A DNA stretch of 53,405 nucleotides from Azovibrio restrictus (GTDB lineage: Bacteria; Bacteroidota; Bacteroidia; Chitinophagales; Chitinophagaceae): positions 1 to 53,405 of the forward strand of contig JANLJF010000060.1 of the NCBI GenBank assembly GCA_029255605.1, written 5' to 3'. A program made the translations under genes and the position numbers. The notes below the pieces were generated by a model. That model was not told the DNA's origin. It made no database searches and saw nothing but the letters and a program-made list of their open reading frames with translations. Shown here one piece after another: positions 27,019-36,863 of this stretch (within the stretch, counting starts at the first letter, position 1; every line of letters begins with the position of its first letter).

Positions 27019-27249
27019 ATTTAGGTAATATGCCGTTAACATCTTCTTTGAAGGCATATACTTATATTTATATTACCAATTACCTAAAAGCGCTAAACCA
27101 TGAGACCATTGCACACTACTGCTGCTGCAGCTTATTGCAACATCTTTATATTTCCCCTTTTCTCTTATTGTTGCCTGCATCTTTACCGAAAGCAGTAACC
27201 CTTTTTTACAGCTACGCATTTCTTTTTTCACCTTTAAATACTCACAAAC

Positions 27250-28785
27250 ATGAGACAACTATTGTTGTTGGCTGCTATGGCAGCGAGCGTGCATGTATCT
27301 GCACAGAAGTATTCACCCGTAACCGGCACTACTTGCGGGGTTGATTATGCAAGGCCATGTAGTGGCGGCATGATCCCGGACGGCTATTCTTACACAGACT
27401 ATGGATCTGGAACTTATTATTTACAAGATCCATTCCCTATGGACGTGCATGGTACTGATGGAACTACCCGAAATGAAATTTACAGCGTTGGGATTGAAAA
27501 TGGGGTAACTCCTAATCGGTCTTATTTTATTCGCCGAAACGCAACCACTGGACAAATTACACAAATAATACAGTGGTCTAACTTTGGACAGCAGGCCGGA
27601 ACGAGATCCGTAACGTATGATAATACAAACGATCGGTTATTCATTGCGGGCGTGGAAGCAACATCAAATATATCAGGAAGCTATAATGGATATTTTAAAA
27701 GTTTCAGCTATACTTTCAATCTCTTTAATAATACCTATTATTTGCCACTTGCTAGTGCAGTGCCTGTTGACATCTTAGTAGATGCCGCTGGTGATGTTTA
27801 TGTGCTGTGCCATAGAAATGGTTTGAACAGTGGATTTATAGTTTACAAGTATACATTTAATGGGATATTGCTAGGTACACTTTCTTCTGCATCAAGTATC
27901 ACTGGCTTTTCAACCGCTTCTCCTTGGAGCATGGAATACGACAATAGTTACAATAATATTTATATATGTGGCAGGCTTGGCAACGCGGGTTTTATTTGTG
28001 GTATAGATCAAAGCCTTTCTGTGCTTGGTACGGGCACAGATATTAGTAGCTCTGCAGGCTATACAAGCATTGACATGGATAACAATGGCAATTTATTTGC
28101 TGTAGGTAGTGCCTCTTCTCCCGGTGGTAATTACGCAAGCTGGGCTCAATGGGATATAAGCACAAGTACATATAGCATAAACTATACTGGCAGCGAACCA
28201 ACTGCTGGTATTATTGCTGATATATTAATAGATCCTAACAATCGTCATACAGTATTAGTAAATGATAAAATCACTGAAATAACTTCATCTAACACTTTAG
28301 ACATGATAACGAATGCTGGAACTTTACCAACAAGCGTAGGTTCTTACCTCGGTCATTTGCATAGGAATGTGACAGATGGTAGCTATGTAGTAAGTGGCTT
28401 AGGGCTAGGATTTGGTGCCGGTCCCAATTGGCCAACGGAATACGTTGCTAAATTTAACTATCCTGGTGGCCCTACAGGTTCTTTAGGTGCTAATCCGTGG
28501 ATAGGTTACGAAAATAAAAGCACTACTACTATAAGCTCGTTAGAAAAAGATAATAGCATCGTATTACATCCTAATCCTGCCACTAACAGGCTGTCTATTG
28601 ACCTGAAGGGTAATGATGCGGATAACTATCGTATCATCAATAATATGGGCCAGATGGTAAGCAGAGGGTATATGCTTGCACCGAGAGCTACTATTGATGT
28701 GAGCATGTTGCAACCGGGGCAATATTACCTGCAATTGCTGAACAATACGCAAACGGTCAATACACAAACATTTACCAAGCAATAG
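27250..28785 (+). CDS. T9SS-exported propeller-like protein with C-terminal sorting domain
   Basis: 511 residues: signal peptide (MRQLLLLAAMAASVHVSAQ), then a beta-rich body with repeats resembling a propeller (NDRLFIAGVEA, GDVYVLCHRNG, NNIYICGRLG, GNLFAVGSAS at regular spacing), and a T9SS type A sorting domain in the last ~80 residues (LHPNPATNRLSIDL ... QPGQYYLQLLNN ... QTFTKQ). The signal and tail predict Sec export followed by T9SS transport across the outer membrane, with cleavage of the tail and release or anchoring. No catalytic motif seen. A terminator shared with the convergent gene follows. Confidence 0.88.
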   Translation: MRQLLLLAAMAASVHVSAQKYSPVTGTTCGVDYARPCSGGMIPDGYSYTDYGSGTYYLQDPFPMDVHGTDGTTRNEIYSVGIENGVTPNRSYFIRRNATTGQITQIIQWSNFGQQAGTRSVTYDNTNDRLFIAGVEATSNISGSYNGYFKSFSYTFNLFNNTYYLPLASAVPVDILVDAAGDVYVLCHRNGLNSGFIVYKYTFNGILLGTLSSASSITGFSTASPWSMEYDNSYNNIYICGRLGNAGFICGIDQSLSVLGTGTDISSSAGYTSIDMDNNGNLFAVGSASSPGGNYASWAQWDISTSTYSINYTGSEPTAGIIADILIDPNNRHTVLVNDKITEITSSNTLDMITNAGTLPTSVGSYLGHLHRNVTDGSYVVSGLGLGFGAGPNWPTEYVAKFNYPGGPTGSLGANPWIGYENKSTTTISSLEKDNSIVLHPNPATNRLSIDLKGNDADNYRIINNMGQMVSRGYMLAPRATIDVSMLQPGQYYLQLLNNTQTVNTQTFTKQ

Positions 28786-28811
28786 GCTTTTAAGCATCTT
28801 GCTAAAAACAA

Positions 28812-28840
28812 ATAAAGGCTGCATTTCTGCAGCCTTTATC
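28812..28840. terminator. Bidirectional terminator between convergent T9SS genes
   Basis: A 12-bp stem, ATAAAGGCTGCA / TGCAGCCTTTAT, with TTTC loop, A-rich on the left and T-rich on the right side. Confidence 0.88.
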
Positions 28841-28864
28841 ATTATTAGTCATGAAGATTGTACA

Positions 28865-30415
28865 TTACTGTTTCGAGACGTGGATGACGTCGGTATGGGC
28901 ATCATCGGCATATTTGATGATGTAGGTGCCTGCCGGTTTTCCTGAAAGGTTCAGCTCCAGTACTTCTTTTTCCATTTCGGCAGTGGTTACTACCTTACCG
29001 GTGATGTCTGTTACTATCACTTTGGCTTTACCTGTGCGGATGCCGTTTGCCAGTTCCAGCGTTACTACATCTTTAACAGGGTTTGGATAGGCTATGATGC
29101 CAAACTCTTTGCCTGTTACTTGCGGCACAGCTGTAGGCGGCTGTGTAAGGAATGAATCTACCGACCATTCAGATGTAGGCGTTGGGCTGCAATAAGCACG
29201 CAGGAAGAAATACCACATACGGCCGGGTTGCAGACCATTAATAGGCACACCTGTACTGAAGGTCATGTTACCAGGTTTCGAGCCAGATGGCGGTACGGTA
29301 TCCATACTTACCAGGTATTCATATTTATATACAGATGGTACCGGTGTCCAACTGGCTATGGCAGTGGTGCTGGTAACGTTTGTTATCGTCACCTCAGGCG
29401 TGTAGCAGCATGGTGGTGTAGTTACAGAATCGATCCTCCAAGGGGAAGTTGCCCAGTCGTTCTGGTTCAGGCCGGCCGTATCGCAAATGGTACGTGTGTA
29501 GATGTAGTATTTTTTATCGCACTCTATGGCAGGGTAATTTGCATTGGGGAAGCTAACAGCAGAATCCGCTGTCAGGTTCCAGCCATTAGGCGGCGTATTG
29601 GTATGCAATGTGTCAGATATGAAGTATTCATACATTTCTGCATTTGCCCTCCTATTCCAGCGTGTCCTGAAACCGTTGAACTTAACATTATCAATATTAA
29701 CGGGGTTCATCAAGCAGGGGTTTACGATATACACATCGTAATCTTCTACTTCACCATTTCTATGGCCGTCTGCAGATGTGCCTGAATTACAAGGATGCGT
29801 ATTAGCACCAACTGTAGGAGCTTTTATACCAGAATTATCATTTACCCCAGCCCTGATTCGCATACGTGTCCAACCTTCTTTTGCAGAAGCAGGAATGGTT
29901 AACTGTCCGCCAACTGTTGGCCCGGTAAAATATTGTCCTCCAGACTTACAATAGTCTGCAGTCACAGAGGTGAAAAATAATTCACCTGTTTTTGTAGTGT
30001 TGTTATACAAAGTATTATCAAACACATTCTGTGACGCGCCTTTCCTATCCCAATCCAGCCAAATAGCTATCCTGTTCCAATAATTATTAAGACATGCAGC
30101 ATTGGTGATTTTAACAGAACACACAACCGTTGCCCCAGCATTAGCTATAAGGGTATTGCCGGTACCGGTATACCTGGTATATCCCGTTGAGGAATTACAG
30201 GAATTATTGGCATTATTGATATTAGTAGTACCACCAGTAGTTTTAACTTCTATAATCTGAATATTCTCACCTGTTGGTGTTGTACAAGGCCCTAATACAA
30301 ATTGAGGATCACAATAGGGTGTAGCTGCTTGACCATTAGCCGCAATACTGCCTAAGGTAAATACAGTCGCTGCTAACAACCCTTTTTTAAGCATCGGGTA
30401 GAGTTTTATGCGCAT
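28865..30415 (-). CDS. T9SS-exported GEVED/FN3 protein
   Basis: 516 residues. The signal peptide starts at 30415 or at the internal ATG at 30394 (LKKGLLAATVFTLGSIAANGQA). An N-terminal ~230-residue domain ends with DGHRNGEVEDYDVYI, the GEVED signature of Bacteroidota surface proteins. Two FN3-like modules follow (TRWNRRANAEMYEYFI; ATITNVTSTTAIASWTPV-like), each closed by a DWA/EWSVDSF-type strand. The last ~80 residues are a T9SS type A sorting domain (AYPNPVKDVVTLEL ... AGTYIIKYAD ... VSKQ). Likely cell-surface or secreted; possibly adhesive. The FN3 units resemble those of the next three genes. Confidence 0.88.
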   Translation of the reverse strand: MRIKLYPMLKKGLLAATVFTLGSIAANGQAATPYCDPQFVLGPCTTPTGENIQIIEVKTTGGTTNINNANNSCNSSTGYTRYTGTGNTLIANAGATVVCSVKITNAACLNNYWNRIAIWLDWDRKGASQNVFDNTLYNNTTKTGELFFTSVTADYCKSGGQYFTGPTVGGQLTIPASAKEGWTRMRIRAGVNDNSGIKAPTVGANTHPCNSGTSADGHRNGEVEDYDVYIVNPCLMNPVNIDNVKFNGFRTRWNRRANAEMYEYFISDTLHTNTPPNGWNLTADSAVSFPNANYPAIECDKKYYIYTRTICDTAGLNQNDWATSPWRIDSVTTPPCCYTPEVTITNVTSTTAIASWTPVPSVYKYEYLVSMDTVPPSGSKPGNMTFSTGVPINGLQPGRMWYFFLRAYCSPTPTSEWSVDSFLTQPPTAVPQVTGKEFGIIAYPNPVKDVVTLELANGIRTGKAKVIVTDITGKVVTTAEMEKEVLELNLSGKPAGTYIIKYADDAHTDVIHVSKQ

Positions 30416-30617
30416 GAGTATATTGATTTATGCTTATTATAATAAAGTTAACACTTGTAGCAATGATAATAAAAAAAAATCAGACGTAAAAGCATCGCTA
30501 CGCCCCTTTTTTCATTATATACGGATACACGCTAAAAATAGCTTTCCGCCTGTATTATAGACATTGTCAGTTTATATTTTGTTAGGGTTTTAACCACATT
30601 TTAATATGATTTAAAAC

Positions 30618-30647
30618 AAATACGCCACCCATCAGGGTGGCGTATCG
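30618..30647 (-). terminator. Terminator of the beta-helix gene
   Basis: A perfect 10-bp stem, TACGCCACCC / GGGTGGCGTA, with a 4-base loop; the minus-strand tail is TTTGTTTT. The rest of 30416-30665 is AT-rich and holds nothing else I can name. Confidence 0.88.
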
Positions 30648-30665
30648 TTTAGAAATTATACTTAC

Positions 30666-33600
30666 TTATTGCTTGTTTATTTTGATAACATCTATGTGAG
30701 AACGGTCTGTGTATTTCAGCTGGTACATACCAGGTGCTACACCATTCATATCCAGTTCCACTTTCGTATCTGTAACGCTTACCTGTTTGATGGTTTTGCC
30801 GGTTACATCTGTCAGTGTCAGCGTAGCGGTGCCATCTATTTTGTTGTACAGTTTCACATTCAGGATGTCTTTCACAGGGTTAGGATATGCTTCCAGCCCT
30901 ATGCTGTTGATGTTTACATTGCCAACAGATGTCGGGAATGTTTCAAATGCTGCATTACCCCAGTCAGACTCTGTATACATCGTGTTGCAATAAGCGCGTA
31001 CGTGTACCCAGTATTTCTGGCCCGGTTGCAGTGGCACTTGTATCTGGTTGGTATAGATAGTAGTACCGAAAGCAGGTGGTGCCGGTGAGTTGGTTACTGC
31101 ATACTCATATTTGTAAGATGTCAGTACGGGATCCCAGTAAGCGATAGCCCTGGAATTTGTAAGTGCAGTGATCTTAACATCCGGTTTATGACAAGTGATG
31201 AGTGTACGGAAAGAATCTACCGCCCAGTCTGATGTATCTTTTGAACCGCATATGGTACGTATATAAACGTAGTACATAGTGTTTTCCAACAGGCCGGTAA
31301 GCGTAGTGCTGGCGGTGGTTACAAACATGGCACCTGCACCGCTTGTAGGTGTGCCTTTAGATGTTGTGTATATCAGTTGATACCCGATAGGGTTGAAAAC
31401 AGTATCCCAGCTCATATCGGCAGCAAATGCGGTCACATTATCATGTTCAATATTGCTTGGCGGCACTACGCAACGGATACCGATGCGGGCATTCAGCACA
31501 CCTGAGTAGCTACCAATGCTATCCATCTCAGTTTTAGAGGTCAGGATGTTCCTTACCGAATCTGTAATACCATTTGAGAAGTTGTAACCCTGCCACAGGC
31601 CACCATTGCTCGATTTGGCAATTTTGGCAGCTGTTTCGTTAGGTATGGTTCCCAATTGCGGGTCTTTATAATATACCATTGGTGTATGCGGGAACACATG
31701 TGCACCGCCTGCATCCATAGTGGTGTAGAAGTACATACGGTCTACCGTGCCGGGTACTACCGGTGCCTGCACGCCGCTATATTGCCTTACTACTATGCCC
31801 GATGGAGCAGAAACACCCCATTTGATAGCCTGAACCGTATCCTGGCCAAAAGTGAATACTTGTGTGCCACCCGGTGCCGGTGTAGCCGGTGTAGCTATGG
31901 CAGCCGGTGGTGTGCTGGTAGGCGTAAATTCGTAGGCACCCAGATCAGGAACACCCTGTGTTGCATTGCGCGGACGTGGTGTCATTGTAACATCCAGCGT
32001 ATCGCCGGCTATGTGCCTGCCACGGCCATGTGCTGCCCATGCATTGGGGTTGGCCGGATCAGGACGGAAATCCCTGTTGGCAGCATCGCGATAACCGGGA
32101 TCGTAGATCAGCGAGTTCAGGTCGCGCTTTGTATTATTCCTCCATGCCTGCAGCGATGAAGTATTGATAGCCGAACCGGAAGTCCGTTGCAGGTTTACGG
32201 TGCCCGGTGTGTAGTACAGGTTGTAGTCTGCTATCCAGTAAGTAGTATCTGCTATATATACAGCAGGGTTGGTGCTGGTAGCGTTGCTCCTAGAAAAGAT
32301 GTTGTTATAAACAAAACCTTTACCATTGTAGCTGCTGCTATTGCCGCTCCTGTACACCAGGTAGTTGGTGCTACCGGTAGAGTTGCTATGGAAGGTATTA
32401 TTTACCAGTTGCACATCTGCATAATAACCGTTTGGCTCATACAGCATGTATGTAGAACCCGCAGTTTTTGCAGTAAATACGTTTCCGAAGAATTTTTCGC
32501 CACCTGATAAATAACCACCAAATGCATAAATAGTACCTGTATTACTGTTTAGGTTCCATGTATTGCCTATATAGTTGGCAGAATAGCTGGTGCCGCCATA
32601 GGCATGATAACCATATATAGTACCTGTTGTAGATGTACAGTTTATCTTATTGCTATATAATTTACCACCATAGCTATACCATGGATACTCAGCGTAAATA
32701 GTACCGCTGGTTGTGTTTACATTCAGCGTGTTGTTACGGTTCACACCATTTACATAATACTGGTAGGTATAGTAAGTGGCGCTGGTAAGGTTGAAATTTT
32801 GTGTATTGTTTTCAACTGTATCCTGGGTACCACTACCGCTATGATAATCGGCAAACCCATAGTTATATATAGTACCACCGGTAGCTGTTATATTCATGGT
32901 GTTGTTCCTGTATTTAGCTCCGTCGCTATACGCAATGCCGTATGGGTACCAATAAGTGGAAGACGAATTTGCTGTGCCGGTGTAAGTATTATTTTCTATG
33001 ACCGCGCCGATGCAATAATAGTTGTACCCCAAATAAGAATAATACGAAACATCTGAATTTATGGTATTATTCTTTATTTCAGCTGTACTGGTTTGTGCTG
33101 AATAATTGATAAAATAATTGTAAAACGGATAGTTGTAATATGTAGATGAGCTGGTTGTATTGTTTGTAATGCGGTTACCATTGCTTTGGAAAGTAGAGCT
33201 GGTATTATAATAGTTAGTATAATAATTATAAATACCATAGGTATAATAGCCCGATCCGCTACTGGAATTGGTAATCGTATTGTTACTTACTTCAGCATAA
33301 GCATTGGCTATATTATAGTTGTTGAAGTAGTTATTGATACCATAAACATAACCATAGCCAGTGTTTGTACCAGTTATGGTGTTATTGTTCACGACAAAAT
33401 TCTCATTAAAGTAGTATAGATATACACCATAATTATCGCCTGCACTGGAAGTGGTAGTGATGGTATTATTCGTAAACCTTACTCTTTTATTGTAATAGTA
33501 AGCATAAATACCATAGGTATAACCACCGCTTGTAGTGGCAGTAATGGTGTTGTTAGATACCAGCAGGTCATTATTTGCACTGCTATTATTACAGTATGTA

Positions 33601-34436
33601 TTGTATACACCATATACATCGCCACTACCCGATGTGGTGATGGTGTTACCCGTCATGGTATAACCATTTTGCGAATAAGGAACGTAAAAGCCATAGTGCG
33701 TACCTACGCCTGATGCAGAACAAATGTTGCCTGTTATGGTAGCATTGCTCAGCGTGCGGGCATACAGGTATGCCTCACGGCTGCCGGATATTACGTTGTT
33801 GCTGAAAGTATGTGTAACTGAATTGGTAGATGGCGACCACCAATAAATACCGTGCGAACCATTCTGAATGGTATCGGCCTTGATAACGTTTGATATCATG
33901 CTGCCGGTATTATTGGCATATATCACCGCCCTGTCGTTACTGTTGGAAGTAGTAGAAACACCCGTCAGGCGGCAGCGAACGATACTATCGTAAGATGCTG
34001 AACCGGCCAGCTCTACTACCCTGCCGTAAGATGTACCGCTGTTTACGAGCACCAGGTTTTTTATATCAACGTAGGAAGCGCCATCCAGTTTTATCACATA
34101 GTTGGCGGTATTGGTACCTGCTACATTGATAGTAACGGTGCCGGGGGTTTGTGCCTGGAAGGTAATCCTGTTTGTAGCACTGGCACCGCTCACTGCACCT
34201 ACTATTACCTGCCAGTCGGCAGCTGTAGTATAGGTGCCGGGCAGTATATTGAAAGTAACAGCACCTGTAATGGTAGAGCTGTTAAGATCCGTCACCGCCG
34301 CGGCGAGGGTGGCATAGGTACCTCCGGTACCAACAGTATATGTACCACTGGTAACTGCAGCAGATGCACCGCCAGAGGCAGCGCAGATAGCGAGTACCGG
34401 TAGACATAACTTCTTAAAAATGTTGAATTGTTTCAT
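30666..34436 (-). CDS. Giant T9SS-exported Tyr/Asn-rich beta-helix protein with FN3 modules
   Basis: 1256 residues. Signal peptide about 1-26 (ends ASGGASA). Residues ~27-800 read as a right-handed parallel beta-helix: repeated NNTI(T/N) turns roughly every 25-45 residues, with unusually many Tyr and Asn (e.g. YNYYTNYYN, YGYVYGINNYF). A PDLGAYEF stretch near residue 845 closes the helix, as in many Bacteroidota right-handed helix proteins. Then comes a beta-sandwich part (residues ~860-1010), two FN3-like modules (MSWDTVFNPIGYQLIY, IAYWDPVLTSYKYEYA) and a T9SS type A tail (AYPNPVKDILNVKLYN ... INKQ). No pectate-lyase catalytic residues stand out. Likely a surface adhesin or matrix protein, perhaps glycan-binding. 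Confidence 0.9.
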   Translation of the reverse strand: MKQFNIFKKLCLPVLAICAASGGASAAVTSGTYTVGTGGTYATLAAAVTDLNSSTITGAVTFNILPGTYTTAADWQVIVGAVSGASATNRITFQAQTPGTVTINVAGTNTANYVIKLDGASYVDIKNLVLVNSGTSYGRVVELAGSASYDSIVRCRLTGVSTTSNSNDRAVIYANNTGSMISNVIKADTIQNGSHGIYWWSPSTNSVTHTFSNNVISGSREAYLYARTLSNATITGNICSASGVGTHYGFYVPYSQNGYTMTGNTITTSGSGDVYGVYNTYCNNSSANNDLLVSNNTITATTSGGYTYGIYAYYYNKRVRFTNNTITTTSSAGDNYGVYLYYFNENFVVNNNTITGTNTGYGYVYGINNYFNNYNIANAYAEVSNNTITNSSSGSGYYTYGIYNYYTNYYNTSSTFQSNGNRITNNTTSSSTYYNYPFYNYFINYSAQTSTAEIKNNTINSDVSYYSYLGYNYYCIGAVIENNTYTGTANSSSTYWYPYGIAYSDGAKYRNNTMNITATGGTIYNYGFADYHSGSGTQDTVENNTQNFNLTSATYYTYQYYVNGVNRNNTLNVNTTSGTIYAEYPWYSYGGKLYSNKINCTSTTGTIYGYHAYGGTSYSANYIGNTWNLNSNTGTIYAFGGYLSGGEKFFGNVFTAKTAGSTYMLYEPNGYYADVQLVNNTFHSNSTGSTNYLVYRSGNSSSYNGKGFVYNNIFSRSNATSTNPAVYIADTTYWIADYNLYYTPGTVNLQRTSGSAINTSSLQAWRNNTKRDLNSLIYDPGYRDAANRDFRPDPANPNAWAAHGRGRHIAGDTLDVTMTPRPRNATQGVPDLGAYEFTPTSTPPAAIATPATPAPGGTQVFTFGQDTVQAIKWGVSAPSGIVVRQYSGVQAPVVPGTVDRMYFYTTMDAGGAHVFPHTPMVYYKDPQLGTIPNETAAKIAKSSNGGLWQGYNFSNGITDSVRNILTSKTEMDSIGSYSGVLNARIGIRCVVPPSNIEHDNVTAFAADMSWDTVFNPIGYQLIYTTSKGTPTSGAGAMFVTTASTTLTGLLENTMYYVYIRTICGSKDTSDWAVDSFRTLITCHKPDVKITALTNSRAIAYWDPVLTSYKYEYAVTNSPAPPAFGTTIYTNQIQVPLQPGQKYWVHVRAYCNTMYTESDWGNAAFETFPTSVGNVNINSIGLEAYPNPVKDILNVKLYNKIDGTATLTLTDVTGKTIKQVSVTDTKVELDMNGVAPGMYQLKYTDRSHIDVIKINKQ

Positions 34437-34856
34437 CTATACTTTTATTTAAGAGGTTTTTGTTTTGTTATATTTCATTTTTTTAACAACCTGTTTATGG
34501 GCAGTTTATAATTTACGTGTTACAATTTAACCTATAAAGCATATTAGGTGTTTAACAAAAACATTAAAATCCCATTAATATCCCGTGTTTTTCTCAGTAA
34601 AAAATAAAATATATCATTTATACACATGCATAATGGGCATAGTTATAGTTATTACACAACAGTAAACAAAAGGTAGGATGCCGCTATAGTAGCAGGCAGA
34701 GAGTGGCAGTTTGCTTCTTAATACAAAGACATGCTCTGTAACAAGAAAACGAAAATTAAAAAACATAATTTATATAAAGAAACATTTTCCGGCATTTTTT
34801 TTAACAAAAAAGCGCAGGCATTGCTGCCCGCGCTTTTCATTGTTTTATTAAAGCTT
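34437..34856. other. AT-rich intergenic gap upstream of the beta-helix gene
   Basis: 420 bases. It contains TTAAC at 34483, 34527 and 34552, a near-consensus promoter-like TACCTTTT on the minus strand near 34675, and the terminator hairpin at 34807-34836. No supported ORF or RNA was found; the plus-strand ORF starting at 34731 runs antisense through the next gene and is a shadow. Confidence 0.5.
34807..34837 (-). terminator. Terminator of the FN3 protein gene (34857-36650)
   Basis: AAAAGCGC / GCGCTTTT with an inner GGCA / TGCC stem around TTGC; the minus-strand tail TTTTTTGTTAAAAAAAAT is T-rich at first. Confidence 0.8.
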
Positions 34857-36650
34857 TTACTGTTTCGATACTTTCACAGAAATTGTTTTATCGCCTTCCG
34901 TATAATTCAGCATATAGCTGCCAGCCGGCAGATGGCCGATGTTCAGCGATATGATATTTGTTTCAGCGGTAGCAGTCAGCAATACTTTTCCTGTCATGTC
35001 GGCTATGGTAATGTTACCCTTATTTACCGTACCCGGAATGCTTACGTTTATATATCCAGATGTGGGGTTGGGGTAAACAGCCAATGCTGCATCACTACCC
35101 GGCACATTACTGATGCCGGTAGCAAATGGTGTGGTAAACTTCAGCTGTGCCCATGCAGATTTGGTATCTACATTATAATATTCGCAGTTGCACCTTACAA
35201 ATACATTGTAGGTAGTGCCACCGGTAAGGAATGGTGTTTGCAAAGCATTTTGCCGTATGACCATACCATATGCGGGTATCGTATCTGCAGTGCTTACCAG
35301 GTATTCGTAAGCGGTGGCCGTGTAGACAGGGTCCCACGATATAACAGAATTATCGGGCCTCAGCTCTACCAGCTTCAAAGCGGGCATACGGCATGGCACC
35401 GGTATGCGGAAGGAGTCAAGGGCCCATGCAGAGCTATCATCACCGGCACATAGCGAACGGTAATGCACATAGTATAGCGCTCCTTCGGTAAGGCCTGTAA
35501 GGCTTACTGCCGTGCCCGACTGGCCTATGGCCGTACCGGCTGCGGGGTCGGCCTTGTTTTGGTCTACCAGGTATTCGTAACTAACAGCTACCGGTATGGC
35601 CGGCCACTGAAAGGATACGGAGCTGGAATCGATATACCCTACTACGATGCGGCCGGGTTTTGCACAATCGGGCCTTGTTTCAAACGAAACGGTATCCCAT
35701 TTAGAATAGCTTACGGCGCTGCACTTGCTGCGTACGTGTATATAGTAGCGTGTGGCAGGTGTAAGGCCTGCCTGCGATGCTGTTGTTGTGGTAGCAGTAT
35801 TGATGGTAGTAGTAGCGCCGGGCCCTTTATCAGGATTGGTATCTACTGCCCATTCATAACCTACGGCGCCGGTGGCGGCACCCCAGTTGAAGTCTACGGC
35901 AGTGGAGTTATAATTGCTCACAGTTATAGGCAATATGCCGGGGCATGGCGGTGGCGGATCCCAACGGTATAGCTGGCCGGTAGCAGGCTTGGTATTGATA
36001 TTGGTAGTAAATGTGGTAGAACTGGCAGTTGGTGTAGCCGTTGAATTGTTCAAAGTTTGATAATCGGTACTGCTTTTCATGATACCAATGGTAGCGCTTG
36101 GCGAACCGTTTATCGGGTCGGCTTCCTGGCGGTACACATACTCTATGCGGCCAGTAGCTTCATACAGCTTTACCTGGAAAGATATAACGATGGGTATCGG
36201 CGTGGTGTTTTTGTAATACCAGGTCCAGTTGAGCCATTCTACTGTAAATACCTGGCTGCCCGGCGTGCCCGATGTGAGGTGTGATACCACACCCGACTGG
36301 CCGGAAATGTCATCCCACAATGGCATGATAGCAGGATATATGGCCGAGCCGGTGCTATTGGATGTAGATGTGAGCGATACATTGCCGAAAGATATCCAGC
36401 CATTGGTACATATGCTGACTTCGGTATAAGGTACGCCGCAAAACTCGAAGGTGAAACCTATCGGCACATTCTGTACCGTACCATCATCCAGGCTGGAAAA
36501 GGTAAGGGCCGTGCCCCCGGATAGTGGTGTAAATGTGCCCGCAGCGGATGAAAAACTGTAGGCCGAAGCAGGAAACTGTGCCATTGCGTGCCGGTTGCAA
36601 GCCAATAGCATTAAAGCGCATAGCGCTGCCCTTTTGATAAAGTGTAGCAT
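34857..36650 (-). CDS. T9SS-exported FN3 protein, paralog A
   Basis: 597 residues: signal peptide (LCALMLLACNRHAMA), an N-terminal ~210-residue beta-sandwich with FEFCGVPYTEVSICTNGWISFG and DDISG, resembling the nidogen-like domain at the start of many Bacteroidota surface proteins, then three FN3-like modules (VDFNWGAATGAVGYEWAV; VSFQWPAIPVAVSYEYLV; ISWDPVYTATAYEYLV) with paired cysteines, and a T9SS type A sorting domain (VYPNPTSGYINVSI ... AGSYMLNYTEG ... VSKQ). It is clearly paralogous to the next gene upstream (36864-38699), domain for domain. Probable surface adhesin. Confidence 0.88.
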   Translation of the reverse strand: MLHFIKRAALCALMLLACNRHAMAQFPASAYSFSSAAGTFTPLSGGTALTFSSLDDGTVQNVPIGFTFEFCGVPYTEVSICTNGWISFGNVSLTSTSNSTGSAIYPAIMPLWDDISGQSGVVSHLTSGTPGSQVFTVEWLNWTWYYKNTTPIPIVISFQVKLYEATGRIEYVYRQEADPINGSPSATIGIMKSSTDYQTLNNSTATPTASSTTFTTNINTKPATGQLYRWDPPPPCPGILPITVSNYNSTAVDFNWGAATGAVGYEWAVDTNPDKGPGATTTINTATTTTASQAGLTPATRYYIHVRSKCSAVSYSKWDTVSFETRPDCAKPGRIVVGYIDSSSVSFQWPAIPVAVSYEYLVDQNKADPAAGTAIGQSGTAVSLTGLTEGALYYVHYRSLCAGDDSSAWALDSFRIPVPCRMPALKLVELRPDNSVISWDPVYTATAYEYLVSTADTIPAYGMVIRQNALQTPFLTGGTTYNVFVRCNCEYYNVDTKSAWAQLKFTTPFATGISNVPGSDAALAVYPNPTSGYINVSIPGTVNKGNITIADMTGKVLLTATAETNIISLNIGHLPAGSYMLNYTEGDKTISVKVSKQ

Positions 36651-36808
36651 CGTTTCAATAATTAATCTGTTTATGTAAGATGTGGGGTAGGAAATGCGGT
36701 TTAAAGTTACGCCCTTTTACCGCGGAGCCCTTGCTGTGCCGTTATTTTAACTTATTAAACAGGCGCCTATATACCTATCACAGATCATCAACGAGGTATA
36801 CAAAAAAA

Positions 36809-36837
36809 ATTAGCCACTCCTTTAAGAAGTGGCTAAA
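36809..36837 (-). terminator. Terminator of paralog B
   Basis: TTAGCCACT / AGTGGCTAA stem with a 9-base loop; the minus-strand tail is TTTTTTTTG. Confidence 0.88.
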
Positions 36838-36863
36838 GAAATTGATAATATCAGACAGAAATA

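Noticed and set aside
26997-27344. 115-codon plus-strand ORF starting in the metK terminator
   Set aside because: Starts within the terminator hairpin and overlaps the next gene's signal peptide in another frame.
33000-33800. Repeated short DNA words in the beta-helix gene, as a possible CRISPR-like array
   Set aside because: The repeats are in coding frame, irregular in length and correspond to NNTI turns; no conserved direct repeats or spacers.
34731-35453. 240-codon plus-strand ORF
   Set aside because: Mostly antisense to FN3 paralog A; no signal peptide or recognisable domain.
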